This document shows positions 22,886-34,805 of a stretch of DNA of 64,000 bases, in pieces. Within the stretch, counting starts at the first letter, position 1, and each line of letters begins with the position of its first letter. Origin of the DNA: Symbiodinium natans (lineage: Eukaryota; Sar; Dinophyceae; Suessiales; Symbiodiniaceae). The DNA is taken from NCBI GenBank assembly GCA_905221605.1, contig CAJNDS010000502.1, positions 142,501-206,500 of the forward strand, read 5' to 3'. The position numbers and the translations under genes were made by a program. The notes below the pieces were generated by a model. The model was not told the DNA's origin. It did no database searches and saw only the letters and a program-made list of their open reading frames with translations.

Positions 22886-25694
22886 ACCCCAGCTTATAAG
22901 AGATGCCTGTGCAGCGGCCACTTGATGAGCAACCTGCCCTCTGAACGAGCACGGAGCTTGCGTTCTGCTGATGCATCTATGCACTTCGATCTTCAATGCT
23001 CGGAAAGAAAGTCGGCTTACCGGAATGCTTCTTTCCTTAAGGCGCACTTTGCACTTTTTCGGAGTACTCACAGTTGGTGGACAGAATGTCGGGGGCGAGG
23101 GAATCCAGCCCGGAACCCAGACCGAAAGACACCACACGGGCCACACAGGAAGCACCCAGCGTCAGCTCTCAGGTATCTCCCCGGCCCTCCCAAGTGAGCC
23201 CCACAAGAGTGGCTCAATGTTTGTGAGAAGGCCTTTTGTGAGAAGGCCTCAAAGCGGGATTCGAAGAGGGCTTAGAAGAGGGGGCCTCAAATGAGAGACG
23301 CTTGCGGCCGCGAGAGCTTCGAAGAGCCCCTGCGCAACGCAAGCGAAGGTCACAGGGCCGTTGGAGAGGGGCTGGGTGGCTGAGCGCGCCTTTGGATGGA
23401 CAAGAGGCCTGCATCCTGCAGATCTAAGTAGGGCTCCACATCGTCGGAGTTAAGAAGCGATAGACTGTGTTCCCAGTCTGGCGCCCGTGCTCATTCAGAT
23501 CTTCGGGTTTAGGGCTCAGGGTTAAGAGCAGGGGCTGTAGGGTCACTCCGGAGCCATGATGGCTGTGCGAACCTGCGAACCTGCGCCTGCGCCATTGGCA
23601 AAGCTTCCACAACATCCGCCAGGAAAGCGGCTGGCGTGCAGCACGCATTTGCGGAGACATTCGGTCAGGGCGGACAGAGGCTGGAGGCTGGAGGCACAGA
23701 CTCGTGTACGTCTCCAGCACGTGGTGGCTAGGTGTAGAAGCACTACAGCAGCGATCCGTACCACCAAACCGTCAGCACCCCAGCTTATAAGAGATGCCTG
23801 TGCAGCGGCCACTTGATGAGCAACCTGCCCTCTGAACGAGCACGGAGCTTGCGTTCTGCTGATGCATCTATGCACTTCGCTCTTCAATGCTCGGAAAGAA
23901 AGTCCGCTTACCGGAATGCTTCTTTCCTTAAGGCGCGCTTTGCACTTTTTCGGAGTACTCACAGTTAGTGGCAGAATGTCGGGGGCGAGGGAATCCAGCC
24001 CTGTCACAGGGCCGTTTGAGAGGGGCTGGGTGGCTGAGCGCGCCTTTGGATGGACAAGAGGCCTGCATCCTGCAGATCTAAGTAGGCCTCCACATCGTCG
24101 GAGTTAAGAAGCGATAGACTGTGTTCCCAGTCTGGCGCCCGTGCTCATTCAGATCTTCGGGTTTAGGGCTCAGGGTTAAGAGCGGGGGCTGTAGGGTCAC
24201 TCCGGAGCCATGATGGCTGTGCGAACCTGCGAACCTGCGCCTGCGCCATTGGCAAAGCTTCCACAACATCCGCCAGGAAAGCGGCTGGCGTGCAGTTCGC
24301 ATTTGCGGAGACATTCGGTCAGGGCGGACAGAGGCTGGAGGCTGGAGGCACAGACTCGTGTACGTCTCCAGCACGTGGTGGCTAGGTGTAGAAGCACTAC
24401 AGCAGCGATCCGTACCACCAAACCGTCAGCACCCCAGCCTATAAGAGATGCCTGTGCAGCGGCCACTTGATGAGCAACCTGCCCTCTGAACGAGCACGGA
24501 GCTTGCGTTCTGCTGATGCATCTATGCACTTCGCTCTTCAATGCTCGGAAAGAAAGTCGGCTTACCGGAATGCTTCTTTCCTTAAGGCGCGCTTTGCACT
24601 TTTTCGGAGTACTCACAGTTGGTGGACAGAATGTCGGGGGCGAGGGAATCCAGCCCGGAACCCAGACCGAAAGACACCACACGGGCCACACAGGAAGCAC
24701 CCAGCGTCAGCTCTCAGGTATCTCCCCGGCCCTCCCAAATGAGCCCCACAAGAGTGGCTCAGAAGAGTGAATGTTTGTGAGAAGGCCTTTCGTGAGAAGG
24801 CCTCAAAGCGGGATTCGAAGAGGGCTTAGAAGAGGGGGCCTCAAATGAGAGACGCTTGCGGCCGCGAGAGCTTCGAAGAGCCCCTGCGCAACGCAAGCGA
24901 AGGTCACAGGGCCGTTGGAGAGGGGCTGGGTGGCTGAGCGCGCCTTTGGATGGACAAGAGGCCTGCATCCTGCAGATCTAAGTAGGCCTCCACATCGTCG
25001 GAGTTAAGAAGCGATAGACTGTGTTCCCAGTCTGGCGCCCGTGCTCATTCAGATCTTCGGGTTTAGGGCTCAGGGTTAAGAGCGGGGGCTGTAGGGTCAC
25101 TCCGGAGCCATGATGGCTGTGCGAACCTGCGAACCTGCGCCTGCGCCATGGGCAAAGCTTCCACAACATCCGCCAGGGAAGCGGCTGGCGTGCAGCGCGT
25201 ATTTGCGGAGACATTCGGTCAGGGCGTACAGAGGCTGGAAGCACAGACCCTGGCACGGTTGGATCTGCCGGTCACCCGAGTGCAATCCCAGAAAAACCTT
25301 GGGGTCACGTCATGGCACACAAACAGCGAGCATTGCCAGAGAGGCAGCAAGAGGTGAAAGTCGAAGTGGTGCAGCGTGACGATGTGCAAGAGCTGGGGAT
25401 CGAACGCCTGAAAGGCGAAGGGTCACAGAAAGAGGGTGATGCGCAGCAGCCTCTGCCACCTCGTCAGGATCAGATTTGCGCGCCGTGAACAAAGGAGCTT
25501 CGTCCGTTTCCCGCACCATGTGGCACAGATGCGAGATGCCCCAAAACAGTTTCGAATGACTGCTGGGCCCAGGCCGGATGAAGATTAGCCATGAGGACCG
25601 GAAGCAGGCTTCAGTTGAAGAAGGCACACCTCAAGGCCCTAAAGCTCCAGTTCTCCACAGGCAAGGACAGTTCAACGAACCTTTTCAAGGCCGC

Positions 25695-28400
25695 GCGCCC
25701 GCGCATCCTGCGAGCTTTTCCGGGTTTGGAGAGCTGTCCCACGCCGGGCACAAGCACCTTGGGGGCCCAGTAAAGTCCCTAAACTCCACAGAGAGCCATG
25801 TTGAGGAGGCCAGCATCTCCGAGCTCTAAAGCCCTGAAGAACGAAGGTGCTCTGCTCTAGACTGTGTTCGCAGTCTGGCGCCCATGCTCATTCAGATCTC
25901 GGGTTTAGGGCTCAGGGTTAAGAGCGGGGCCTGTGGGGTCACTCCGGAGCCATGATGGCTGTGCCAACGCATGGACAGTCACCCGAGATGCTCTTGCCAA
26001 CAGCCGGCGGTGTGGGATATTTACACTATGAAGTCTAAACACCGCTAGGCTTGGTCGAGTGCCATATTGGAAACACGCTACATCCATCGGTGGTCGTGCA
26101 CAATGGCCCACCAAGGTTACCGGCAACCAAAAGTTCGGATGAAACGAACGGTCATGCTGTCTGACAATGCACCCTTCCCCTCGGCCCATCCAGAAAGCAG
26201 GTGCGCCCCACAACGTCTTCCCCACAAGGCTTGCATCCTGCACGGCTACAGACCTGCGATGCGCACGCACGGCCTCATCCGTGGGCATCGCCAAATTCTA
26301 GCAGTTTCTGTGCTGGCATACCTTGCCCTTGGCACGACCATCTGTGCAAGTTAGAGCGCAGCCGTCTGCGAACTCCAACCTTGCCCCCTGCCGACTGCCA
26401 TTTTTCAAGGCCGCATGCCCGCGCATCCTGCGAGCTTTTCCGGGTTTGGGAGCTGTCCCACGCCGGGCACAAGCATGTTGGGGGCCCAGTAAAGTCCCTA
26501 AACTTCACAGTTGTAAAGGCTCAGAGAGTCGCGTTGAGGAGGCCGGCATCGCCGAGCTCCAAAGCGCTAGAGAAACGAAGTTGCTCTGTTCGCAGTCTGG
26601 TGCCCGTGCTCATTCAGATCTCGGGTTTAGGGCTCAGGGTTTAAAGTGGGGGCTGTAGGGTCACTCTGGAGCCAAAGGCTGTACGAACCTGCGAACCTGC
26701 GCCATTGGCAAAGCTTCCACAACATCCGCCAGGGAATCAGCTTGCGCGCAGCACGTACTTTCAGTTGTAAACTCTACTCGGTGCTTCCATAGCTCGCAAG
26801 GCATCGCATCTCTAAAGGCAATGCCGCGCGCAAAAAAAGAGACAAGATCTCACAGGGCTGGGGAGACTTGCGGATGCAGCGGAACAAGGAGCTCGACAGG
26901 CCGAAACGATGCTGGCTTTGTGGAGCTGAAAAATAGTCTGGTGGCCGATGATGCATGGAGACACGGCGCATGTGGGAGGGCTGAGACGGCATCTGAACAA
27001 ACAGTGCAAAGGCCATGCAGATATGGAGCCACAGCCATCGCAAAATGTGCTTACACCACACCCTGAAGCCAAGGCCTTAGGATGTCTCATGACTGGAGAG
27101 ACCGCGCCGTGTTGTAGCATGTTCCGATTCTCAGCAAAATGGCCCACCAAGGTCCATCGGCAACCAGAAGTTGGGCTGAAACGAACCATCATGCTCTCTC
27201 GCTGACAATGCACCCTTCCCGTCCGCCCATCCAGAAAGCATGTGCGCGCGACGATGTCTTTCCCACAAGGCTTGCATCCTGCACGGCTACAGACCTGCGA
27301 CGCGCACGCACGGCCTCATCTGTGGGCATCGCCAGATTCGAATGTGGGCAAGGCAGCTATATGTGCGAGCAGCAAACTTTGCCCTTGGCACGACTGTCTG
27401 TGCAAGTTTGAGCGCAGCCGCCTGCGAACTTCAACCTCGCCCCTGCCCAATGCCTTTTTAAGGCCGCATGCCCGCGCATCCTGCCAGCTTTTCCGGGCTG
27501 GAGAGCTGCCCCACGCCAGCAACAACACTTCGATGCATTGTGCGGCTGACCAGGAACTCTCTGCACATGATGATGCAGTGGCCGCTTTGGCAAAGCCAAC
27601 TATTCCTGTCCACGAGGACCAGGCGCAACATCGAGCGCGTGTTTGATGGAAGGGTTTCATCGCAAAAACAGCGTGGCGACGCATGGACAGTGACCCACCT
27701 ACATCGAGATGCTCTTGCCAACAGCCTGCTGTGTGGGACATTCACACCAAGAAGTCTAAACTCTCTGCCGAACTTGCCCGCTAGGCTTGGTCGAGTGCAA
27801 TATTGGAAACACGCTGCATCTATCGGTGGTCGTGCACAATGGCCCACCAAGGTCCATCGGCAACCAGAAGTTGGGCTGAAACGAACCATCATGCTCTCTC
27901 GCTGACAATGCACACTTCCCGTCGGCCCATGCAGAAAGCAGGTGCGCCCCACAACGTCTTCCCCACAAGGCTTGCATCCTGCACGGCTACAGACCTGCGA
28001 TGCGCACGCACGGCCTCATCCGTGGGCATCGCCAAATTCTAGCAGTTTCTGTGCTGGCATACCTTGCCCTTGGCACGACCATCTGTGCAAGTTAGAGCGC
28101 AGCCGTCTGCGAACTCCAACTTTGCCCCCCGCCGACTGCCATTTTTCAAGGCCGCATGCCCGCGCATCCTGCGAGCTTTTCCGGGTTTGGGAGCTGTCCC
28201 ACGCCGGGCACAAGCACCTTGGGGGCCCAGTAAAGTCCCTAAACTTCACAGTTGTAAAGGCTCAGAGAGTCACGTTGAGGAGGCCGGCATCGCCGAGCTC
28301 CAAAGCCCTAGAGAAACGAAGTTGCTCTGTTCGCAGTCTGGTGCTGGTGCTCATTCAGATCTCGGGTTTAGGGCTCAGGGTTTAAAGTGGGGGCTGTAGA
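25695..28400 (+). repeat. Second module family (GCGCATCCTGCGAGCTTTTC and GGCAACCAGAAG-type)
   Basis: The block CCCGCGCATCCTG followed by GAGCTTTTCCGGG and a GAGCTG(T/C)CCCACGCC phrase occurs near 25698, 26415, 27467 and 28157. The block GCCCACCAAGG(T) with CGGCAACCA(A/G)AAGTT lies near 26104, 27140 and 27841. Segments 26170-26645 and 27910-28385 are close to identical. Confidence 0.8.
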
Positions 28401-30215
28401 GTCACTCTGGAGCCAATGGCTGTACGAACCTGCGAACCTGCGCCATTGGCAAAGCTTCCACAACATCCGCCATGGACTCGGCTGGCGTGCAGCACGTATT
28501 TGCGGAGACATTCGGTCATGGCGGACGGAGGTGCTTCTTTCCTTAAGGCGCGCTTTGCACTTTTTCGGAGTACTCACAGTTAGTGGCAGAATGTCGGGGG
28601 CGAGGGAATCCAGCCCTGTCACAGGGCCGTTGGAGAGGGGCTGGGTGGCTGAGCGCGCCTTTGGATGGACAAGAGGCCTGCATCCTGCAGATCTAAGTAG
28701 GCCTCCACATCGTCGGAGTTAAGAAGCGATAGACTGTGTTCCCAGTCTGGCGCCCGTGCTCATTCAGATCTTCGGGTTTAGGGCTCAGGGTTAAGAGCGG
28801 GGGCTGTAGGGTCACTCCGGAGCCATGATGGCTGTGCGAACCTGCGAACCTGCGCCTGCGCCATTGGCAAAGCTTCCACAACATCCGCCAGGAAAGCGGC
28901 TGGCGTGCAGTTCGCATTTGCGGAGACATTCGGTCAGGGCGGACAGAGGCTGGAGGCTGGAGGCACAGACTCGTGTACGTCTCCAGCGTGGTGGCTAGGT
29001 GTAGAAGCACTACAGCAGCGATCCGTACCACCAAACCGTCAGCACCCCAGCCTATAAGAGATGCCTGTGCAGCCACTTGATGAGCAACCTGCGCTCTGAA
29101 CGAGCACGGAGCTTGCGATCTGCTGATGCATCTATGCACTTCGCTCTTCAATGCTCGGAAAGAAAGCCGGCTTACCGGAATGCTTCTTTCCTTAAGGCGC
29201 GCTTTGCACTTTTTCGGAGTACTCACAGTTAGTGGGCAGAATGTCGGGGGCGAGGGAATCCAGTTCGGAATGCAGTGCAAACTTCGTTTCAGAATGCCCG
29301 CATCCCCTAAAGACAATCGGGTCTCAACTCTAAGCGCGAGGACACCGAAAGACACTGCACGTCAAGCGCCCAGGGTCAGCTCTCAAGTAACTTCCCGCCA
29401 CCCTAATGAATTGAGCCCCGCAAGAGTGGCTCAGAAGAGTGAGTTTTTGTCAGAAGACCTTGTGTGAGAAGGCCTCAAAGCGGGATTCGAAGAGGCCTTG
29501 TAAGAGGGGACCTCACATGAGAGAGGCTTGGGGCCGCAAGAGCTTCGAAACGCCTCTGGGCAAAGCGAAGGTCACATGGCCGTTGGAGAGGGCCTGGGCG
29601 GCTGAACACGCCTTTGGATGAACAAGAGGCCTGCATCTTGCAGATCTAAGTAGGGCTCCACATCGTTGGAGTTAAGACTGTATTCGCAGTCTGGCACCCG
29701 TGCTCATTCAGATCTCGGGTGTAGGCCTCAGAATTTGAAGTGGGGGCTGTAGGGTCACTCTGGAGCCAATGGATGTACGAACCGGCGAACCTGCGCCATT
29801 GGCAAAGCTTCCACAACATTCGCCATAAACTCGGCTACCGTGCAGCACGTCTTTTCTGTTGCAAGCTCTACTTGGCGCTTCCATGACTCGCAAGAGCATC
29901 ACACCTCGAAAGACCATGCCGAGCGCGGCATTTTGACGACAAGATCTCACAGGGTTGGGGAGACTTGCGAATGCAGCGGAACAAGGAGCTTGTACAAGCC
30001 GAAACGATGCTGGCTGTGTGAAGCTGAAAATAGTCTGGTGGCCGAGGAGGCATGGAGACACAGCGCATGTGGGAGGGCTCAGACGGCATCTGAACAAACA
30101 GTGCAAAGGCCATGCAGCTATGGAGCCACAGCCATCGCAAAATGTGCTTACACCACACCCTGGAGCCAACGCTTTAGGATGTCTCGTGACTGGAGAGACT
30201 GCACCGTGTTGCAGC
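26785..30215 (+). repeat. Diverged duplicate blocks 26785-27120 and 29870-30215
   Basis: Both blocks share, in order, a GCTTCCAT...CTCGCAAG phrase, ACAAGATCTCACAGGG, TGGGGAGACTTGCG, GCAGCGGAACAAGGAGCT, GTGGGAGGGCT(C/G)AGACGGCA and AAAATGTGCTTACACCACAC, about 3.1 kb apart, with scattered substitutions and indels. Confidence 0.75.
27530..27783 (+). pseudogene. Possible broken reading frame, unknown product
   Basis: One plus-strand frame reads coherently from about 27530 through ADQELSAHDDAVAALAKP and PVHEDQAQHR to a TGA at 27644-27646, then resumes in the same frame with WKGFIAKTAW to a TAG at 27781-27783. A shortened, diverged copy of the second half lies near 25965-26050. The composition is protein-like (charged, helix-friendly) but I recognise no family, and the segment sits inside a repeat array, so chance is a real alternative. 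Confidence 0.25.
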
Positions 30216-30249
30216 ATGTTCAGGTTTCGCCAGATCTTTCGTGTTAGGT

Positions 30250-30600
30250 GCTTTCGTGCGCAGGGAAAGCGGAGCCCTCTTGCTTCGAATTTCACCGGCG
30301 TGGACGCTGGGGGCAGATGAGGACCGGCCTCGAACCTGTCAGCTCAAGCCTGTTAGGAGAGTGCCGACTGTGCAGTGCTGCAATGTGCTGCACACCTGAT
30401 TTCTGAACCTGCCGAAGCTGCCCCGACGTAGAGTTGGGGATGCCAAGGCCATGATGCCAAAGCCACCCTAAGAAACCCTAAGAACCCGCCCCAACGCCCA
30501 AAGCCTGAACCCGGCGAGCCGAAGAGGCCGTGTGCGCAGGGAACAGCCAAATTGCCGGAACACCTCGAACACCTCCCTGAACGTCCTTTGAAGCCAGACA
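30250..30600. other. Unique sequence, nothing recognised
   Basis: A CCCTAAGAAACCCTAAGAACCC phrase at 30466-30487 is weakly telomere-like. Nothing else stands out. Confidence 0.4.
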
Positions 30601-30609
30601 AAGAGCTCT

Positions 30610-31140
30610 GCTCTCAATCACACTGGCATCACACAGGCTCTCCCACCCGCGCGCCAGGCTCCCGGGCCGAACAACGGCGACACTCGAAGCTGGGACAGCG
30701 AAGAAGTCCGCAACGGAGCCCGCACCCTCACTCGGCATAGAGCTGGTGGTGAGTTGCGCGCGTGATCTCAAACAATGTCACGTCGCCGGATCAACAAAGA
30801 ACGGATGCTCAGCCCACGAAAGCTCAGCCCCTTCCATCCTCGATTGCGGCTACCTGGGCCCACCACAAGGTGGGCCTCCACCTTGGCCTCTAGTTGGTCA
30901 GGGTCTTGTGGGTGACCTCGAGCACCGCCCTCAATCACACCGGCATCACACAGGCTGTCCCAAGAGTGTGCCAGGCTCCTGGGCCGAACAAAGGAGACGC
31001 GCGAAGCTCGGACGGCCAAGAAGTCCGCAACGAAGCCCGCACGCTCACTCGGCATAGGGCTGGCGGTGAGCTGTGCTGCCGTCGAGTGGGTCCACCACAA
31101 CGTAGGCGCCCAGCTTTGGCCTTTAGTACGTCGAGAGCTT
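30610..31140 (-). repeat. Tandem pair of ~324-bp units with a shared minus-strand frame
   Basis: Units at about 30617-30760 and 30941-31085 align from AATCACAC(T/C)GGCATCACAC through GGCCGAACAA and GAAGTCCGCAACG to CACTCGGCATAG. Each has a minus-strand open frame reading MPSE.AG.VADF.AV.AS...VRP.SLA..W.SLCDA.VIE. A matching CCACCACAA(G/C)GT phrase (near 30860 and 31090) extends the unit. The peptide may be conserved by selection or simply by shared DNA. Confidence 0.65.
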
Positions 31141-32125
31141 AAGTGGACCAATCGTGCTTTAAAGCAACTTGCTAGGGTTTAGGGGCTTCTTCGGGCTTCA
31201 CAAGAGCTTCTTCAGGCTGAAGGGGCGCCGCGCGCGCCTCGATCTTACGGCGGCCCCCTGCCTCCATCGGATCACGTACCCGAGTCCCGAACTACGATTT
31301 TGGAGCCCTTCTGAACCTTTTGAAGGGGAGCCTCAAGCTCATGAGCGCCAGCTGCGCCAGCTGCGCCAGCAGAAGGCCCAAGGCGAAGGCTTCTTCCCGC
31401 GATGGGGTGGTGGGTCTTCAGGAAGTGCCATGGGGTGGCTTTCAGCTTAGGGGCGGTGTTGGGCACTTCAAGGCAGCTGTCGGGCTCCCCCAGTTGCCCG
31501 TTCTCAGAGCCCCGGGGCTCGCTGCCTCAAAGCTGCTGTGAAGCCAACTGCCCCACCCTCTAAGAGAAGTAGCTTCGAGGACACCGGCATCCCGCAAAAT
31601 CACTCGGGAGTCTTTCGAAACGTGGGTTGCAAGGGTACGAAGGGGCCCCTCCTTCTTAAAGAGGGTGGCACACTTGGGCTTGCCTAGAAAGGCCGCCTCC
31701 CCACCAAGCCACAGGTGCACCCACAGCAGAGGCCAAGACGTCCCCAGCCACTCAGCAAAAAACCCCGAAGTTCGCAGGCGCTTCCTTGGCAGAGAAGGCT
31801 TGGGCTTGATGCGGATGGTGGCCTGTTTGACTTCACGGGCCTTCGAAGTGCAGAAAGCGCCATGCAAAGCAACTGCGTGTCCCCTTCCGAGGACCACAGA
31901 GTAGCAAGCACGGATGGAGCACCGAGGTGGCTTGCACAACTCGAAGAAAGTTCCATGGCGAATCTGCCTGTGCGAGCTGTGCGGGCGGTGCGCGCTGCGA
32001 GGATGACTGGCGCGTGGCGAGGCAGTGCCAGCAACCTGGTCTGATGGGAGGCAGCCGGGCACTTCACCTGCACTTCACCTAAAAACACTTCGCCTGTGGA
32101 CTGGCCTTCGCCGCAAGGATTCCCG

Positions 32126-32172
32126 CATCCGCCAAGTTCGCCAAGTCGGTCAAGTCCGCCAAGTCTGCCAAG
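32126..32172 (+). repeat. 9-bp minisatellite (GCCAAGTCC)n
   Basis: CGCCAAGTT, CGCCAAGTC, GGTCAAGTC, CGCCAAGTC, TGCCAAGTC in exact 9-bp phase. Confidence 0.85.
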
Positions 32173-32263
32173 TCAAGAGACCTGTGAGAAGCCCTCTTGG
32201 AGACAGCTCTGCAAGGGGCCAGGGCACGGGCGGCCAGCGGGTCCTCTCGCAGTCCGATGTGCG

Positions 32264-32331
32264 TGTGCACCGTGTGCACCGTGTGCAGAGTGTGCAGAGT
32301 GCACACAGTGCACACAGTGCACTTCGCCGCA
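32264..32331 (+). repeat. Minisatellite (CGTGTGCAC)n / (AGTGCACAC)n
   Basis: CGTGTGCAC repeats, passing through AGTGTGCAG to AGTGCACAC repeats. The period is 9 bp. Because GTGCAC is self-complementary the tract can fold on itself. Confidence 0.85.
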
Positions 32332-32445
32332 GAGCGGGGCATGCTCAGCAGGCTGCCACGGCAAAGAATGTTCCTCGACAGGCTCCCATGGAGCACAAGC
32401 TGTAGAGGGCAGCCGGGCCTGTCGATGACCCGTCTTGAGCCAGCA

Positions 32446-32530
32446 CGCCTAGCACCTGTATCACGTCTAGCACCTGCAGCACCTGTATCACGCGTAGCAC
32501 CTGTAGCACCTGTAGCACCTGTAGCACGTG
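32446..32530 (+). repeat. 9-bp minisatellite (AGCACCTGT)n
   Basis: AGCACCTGT with ATCACGCGT, ATCACGTCT and AGCACGTGT variants, about nine copies in phase. Confidence 0.9.
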
Positions 32531-34805
32531 TGCCGGGCGCGGTTTTGGGAAGTGGTACCCAAGCTGGAGGGGACGCGAAGCTCAATTGGACTTGGAGCTT
32601 CACGGGTTTTCCAGGCAAGAACTTACGCAAGAAAACACGGAACCTCGAAGGATCCCTTGTTTTGGCGGAACAACCGTCACAAGGAGCGGTGGACATGTGC
32701 GGGAGAAGCGGGGAAGAGAGGAGGCCTGCATCCTGAAGCACCTCGGAGAGGATCCGGGTCACTCGGAGAGCTCGGAGGGTCGCGTGGAAAGTGCTCGGAG
32801 TGCTGAGCTCAGCTGTTCCAGGTTTGAGGCTCCACTTAGGAGCGCCGAGCCCGAGGCACTTTTTCAATGCTTAGGCTGCTGAGGTGCACGAGGTGAGGCA
32901 AGTGGCGTTCACGAGAGGCGCTGGGGGGAGCGCAGGGGAGCGCTCCCCTCCACCGCACCCAAACAGGGGCACCCGGGCGACCTGAGATCAATGGCAGCTA
33001 CCATGGACACCATTTCAAGACAAGTGAGAGAGCTCTACAAAAACGGCGTGCAGCAGGCTTCGTCCAGCCCTGAAGCCTACAAGCTGGCTGCTCACAGCCC
33101 CTCGAAGGGAGGAGGAAAAGAAAGAGCGAGCGACGGGTCCCGGAAGCCTCCGACAGCTCGTTTGTTCTGCCGTTTGGGCGGCCTTGGGCGGGCCAGTGGC
33201 TGGGACGGCTGCTCTGCTGGGTGCACTGAGCAAGGAGATGGAAGGTCCGCTCCCTAGAAGGTATGCCTTTTCAAAGGCAAGCCGAAGGCAAAGTCAACTT
33301 CACGAACTACACGGCCCAGGCTGCACAGCCCCAGCTCCCGAAGGCTCAACCTCTCAACCCAAAGACACGTTCCTTTTTGGAGCTCCGAGCTCTTTGGGGG
33401 CTACTGTTCGTGTGGGTCTGCAGTGGGCGAAACGACAAGAGGTGTCGATGCGCGTGGTTTCCTCTGCGGCTGAACGCTGGAAGCAATGGCACAGCGAAAG
33501 AGTGCAAGAGGAGGACATGGTCGAGCGGAACACACAAACAGTTGGCTGAATCTGTGTTGAATGCTTGAGAAGACCAGGGTGCTCTTTAACAAGGGTCACC
33601 GAAAGCGCTGCTGAACCTCTAAAGGGGACTCCCCAAAGACGACCCGAACACCTTCGAAATCACAAACAGCGAGCACCGCAAAAACTCTCAGCGGCCCCAT
33701 GTCGCCCGGATGCACGACTCGCGCAACGATGCGTGTAGAGGATGCGCCCCTCTTCTCCAGGCTGCGCCTGGGTGCGGCCTTACCGCACCCGAGCAAGCGA
33801 TTCGAAGGCTGTTGATTCCAACGGAGTACCAAAGCTCCAGCGCGACTCAGGTGCGGCTCAAGCGACCTGCGTGGCGGATCGGCCTCTTTTGGAAGGCTCT
33901 TCGCTCCTTCAGGCTCCGTCCTTCTCAGGTGACCTCCTCACGTGACCTTTGAACAGGTCAAGCCTCAAGTGACTGTTGGGGGGATCTTTGGGCCACGGCG
34001 GCCGCATGTTTGCGCACAGTTGGAAGGGGAGGCACAAAGTGGGCTTAAGCCTGAACCTGCGCACGTTGGCGACATTCCGGGGACTGAAGCCCTTGGGCGC
34101 AAGAGAGGTTGAGCAACACGTTGCCGTGGAATCTCGGAGTCTCAAGGAGCTCAGCAGCCCGAGAGCCGCGTGCAAGACCCCCAGGTCCTCCCAACTCACC
34201 TCAACTGACTCAACTCGTTGCGCCTCGCACTCTTTGGAAATCAGCTGCAAACCAGGAGATGGACCCAGGACAAGAGAACCATAGGTTCTGCCCTCAGACG
34301 CTTGACTTACACAAGGCGAGCTGGGGGAGAGAGAGAAGAGCTGCGGAGCTCTACTGATTCTTCTGAGCGCAGCTATGCGCTCAGAATGCATGCGGACTCA
34401 CGAGCTTGCCGATAAAGACAGGGACTGGCGAAGTCGCCCTTTTTGCTCCGCTCTCGGCGAGACGCGTGCACGGCACGGGGCGGCGAAGTCCTCCGTCGTT
34501 CGCAGCGAGGGCTAAGCCCTGATCCAGCAGATCCCAGCTACGGCTCCGAGGCACTGAAGGCATTGGGTGCATTAATCTCAAACAAGCCAGGCCAGCCCAG
34601 CTCATTCTGCTGGTGACCTGGAGGCTGCTACGACAAATATCTGCAGCAGACGCTTTGAGAGGGCTGCCAGCACATGGCACACAGAAGGAGAGAAAGCTCA
34701 CCACGGCCCATCTTTGGCACACGGACGCTGCCGAGGACACACCCGGGTCACCCGAGGACACACGCCGAGGCACCGGCAAGCCAGTCTGGGACTCTGGCGA
34801 ACGCC

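Larger units (their letters stand above)
22886..29775. repeat. Interleaved segmental repeat array
   Basis: Two main module families alternate. Module P (GCCTGTGCAGC, CACTTGATGAGCAACCTGC to ACTTTTTCGGAGTACTCACA) lies near 22896-23085, 23786-23975, 24440-24635 and 29050-29235, with a piece at 28530-28595. Module Q (GCAGTCTGG to CGAACCTGCGCC) is listed separately. Spacing between Q copies is 654, 900 and other values, so this is not a simple tandem array but a mosaic from repeated unequal exchange. Open frames recurring in each copy follow the DNA similarity and have no recognised domain. Confidence 0.8.
23423..29775 (+). repeat. Eight copies of a ~140-bp module with an embedded telomere-like word
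   Basis: Copies begin near 23423, 24078, 24978, 25858, 26588, 28328, 28692 and 29645. Each reads GTCTGGCGCCCGTGCTCATT or close, then CAGATC, (TT)CGGGTTTAGGGCTCAGGGTT, a G-rich spacer, GTAGGGTCACTCCGGAGCCA, and usually CGAACCTGCGAACCTGCGCC. The telomere-like phrase sits at the same place in every copy, altered in the last. Confidence 0.85.
31141..34440. other. Mostly unique sequence with three short minisatellites
   Basis: A telomere-like GCTAGGGTTTAGGGG is at 31169. Minisatellites are listed separately. The longest frames (262 codons at 32079-32867 minus, 206 codons at 31442-32062 minus) overlap repeats and comparably long frames on the other strand, and I recognise no domain in them. Confidence 0.45.

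Noticed and set aside
32079-32867. 262-codon minus frame
   Set aside because: A large part of it is the 9-bp minisatellites (TGAT, VLQVLQVL-type peptide), so its openness is a repeat effect.
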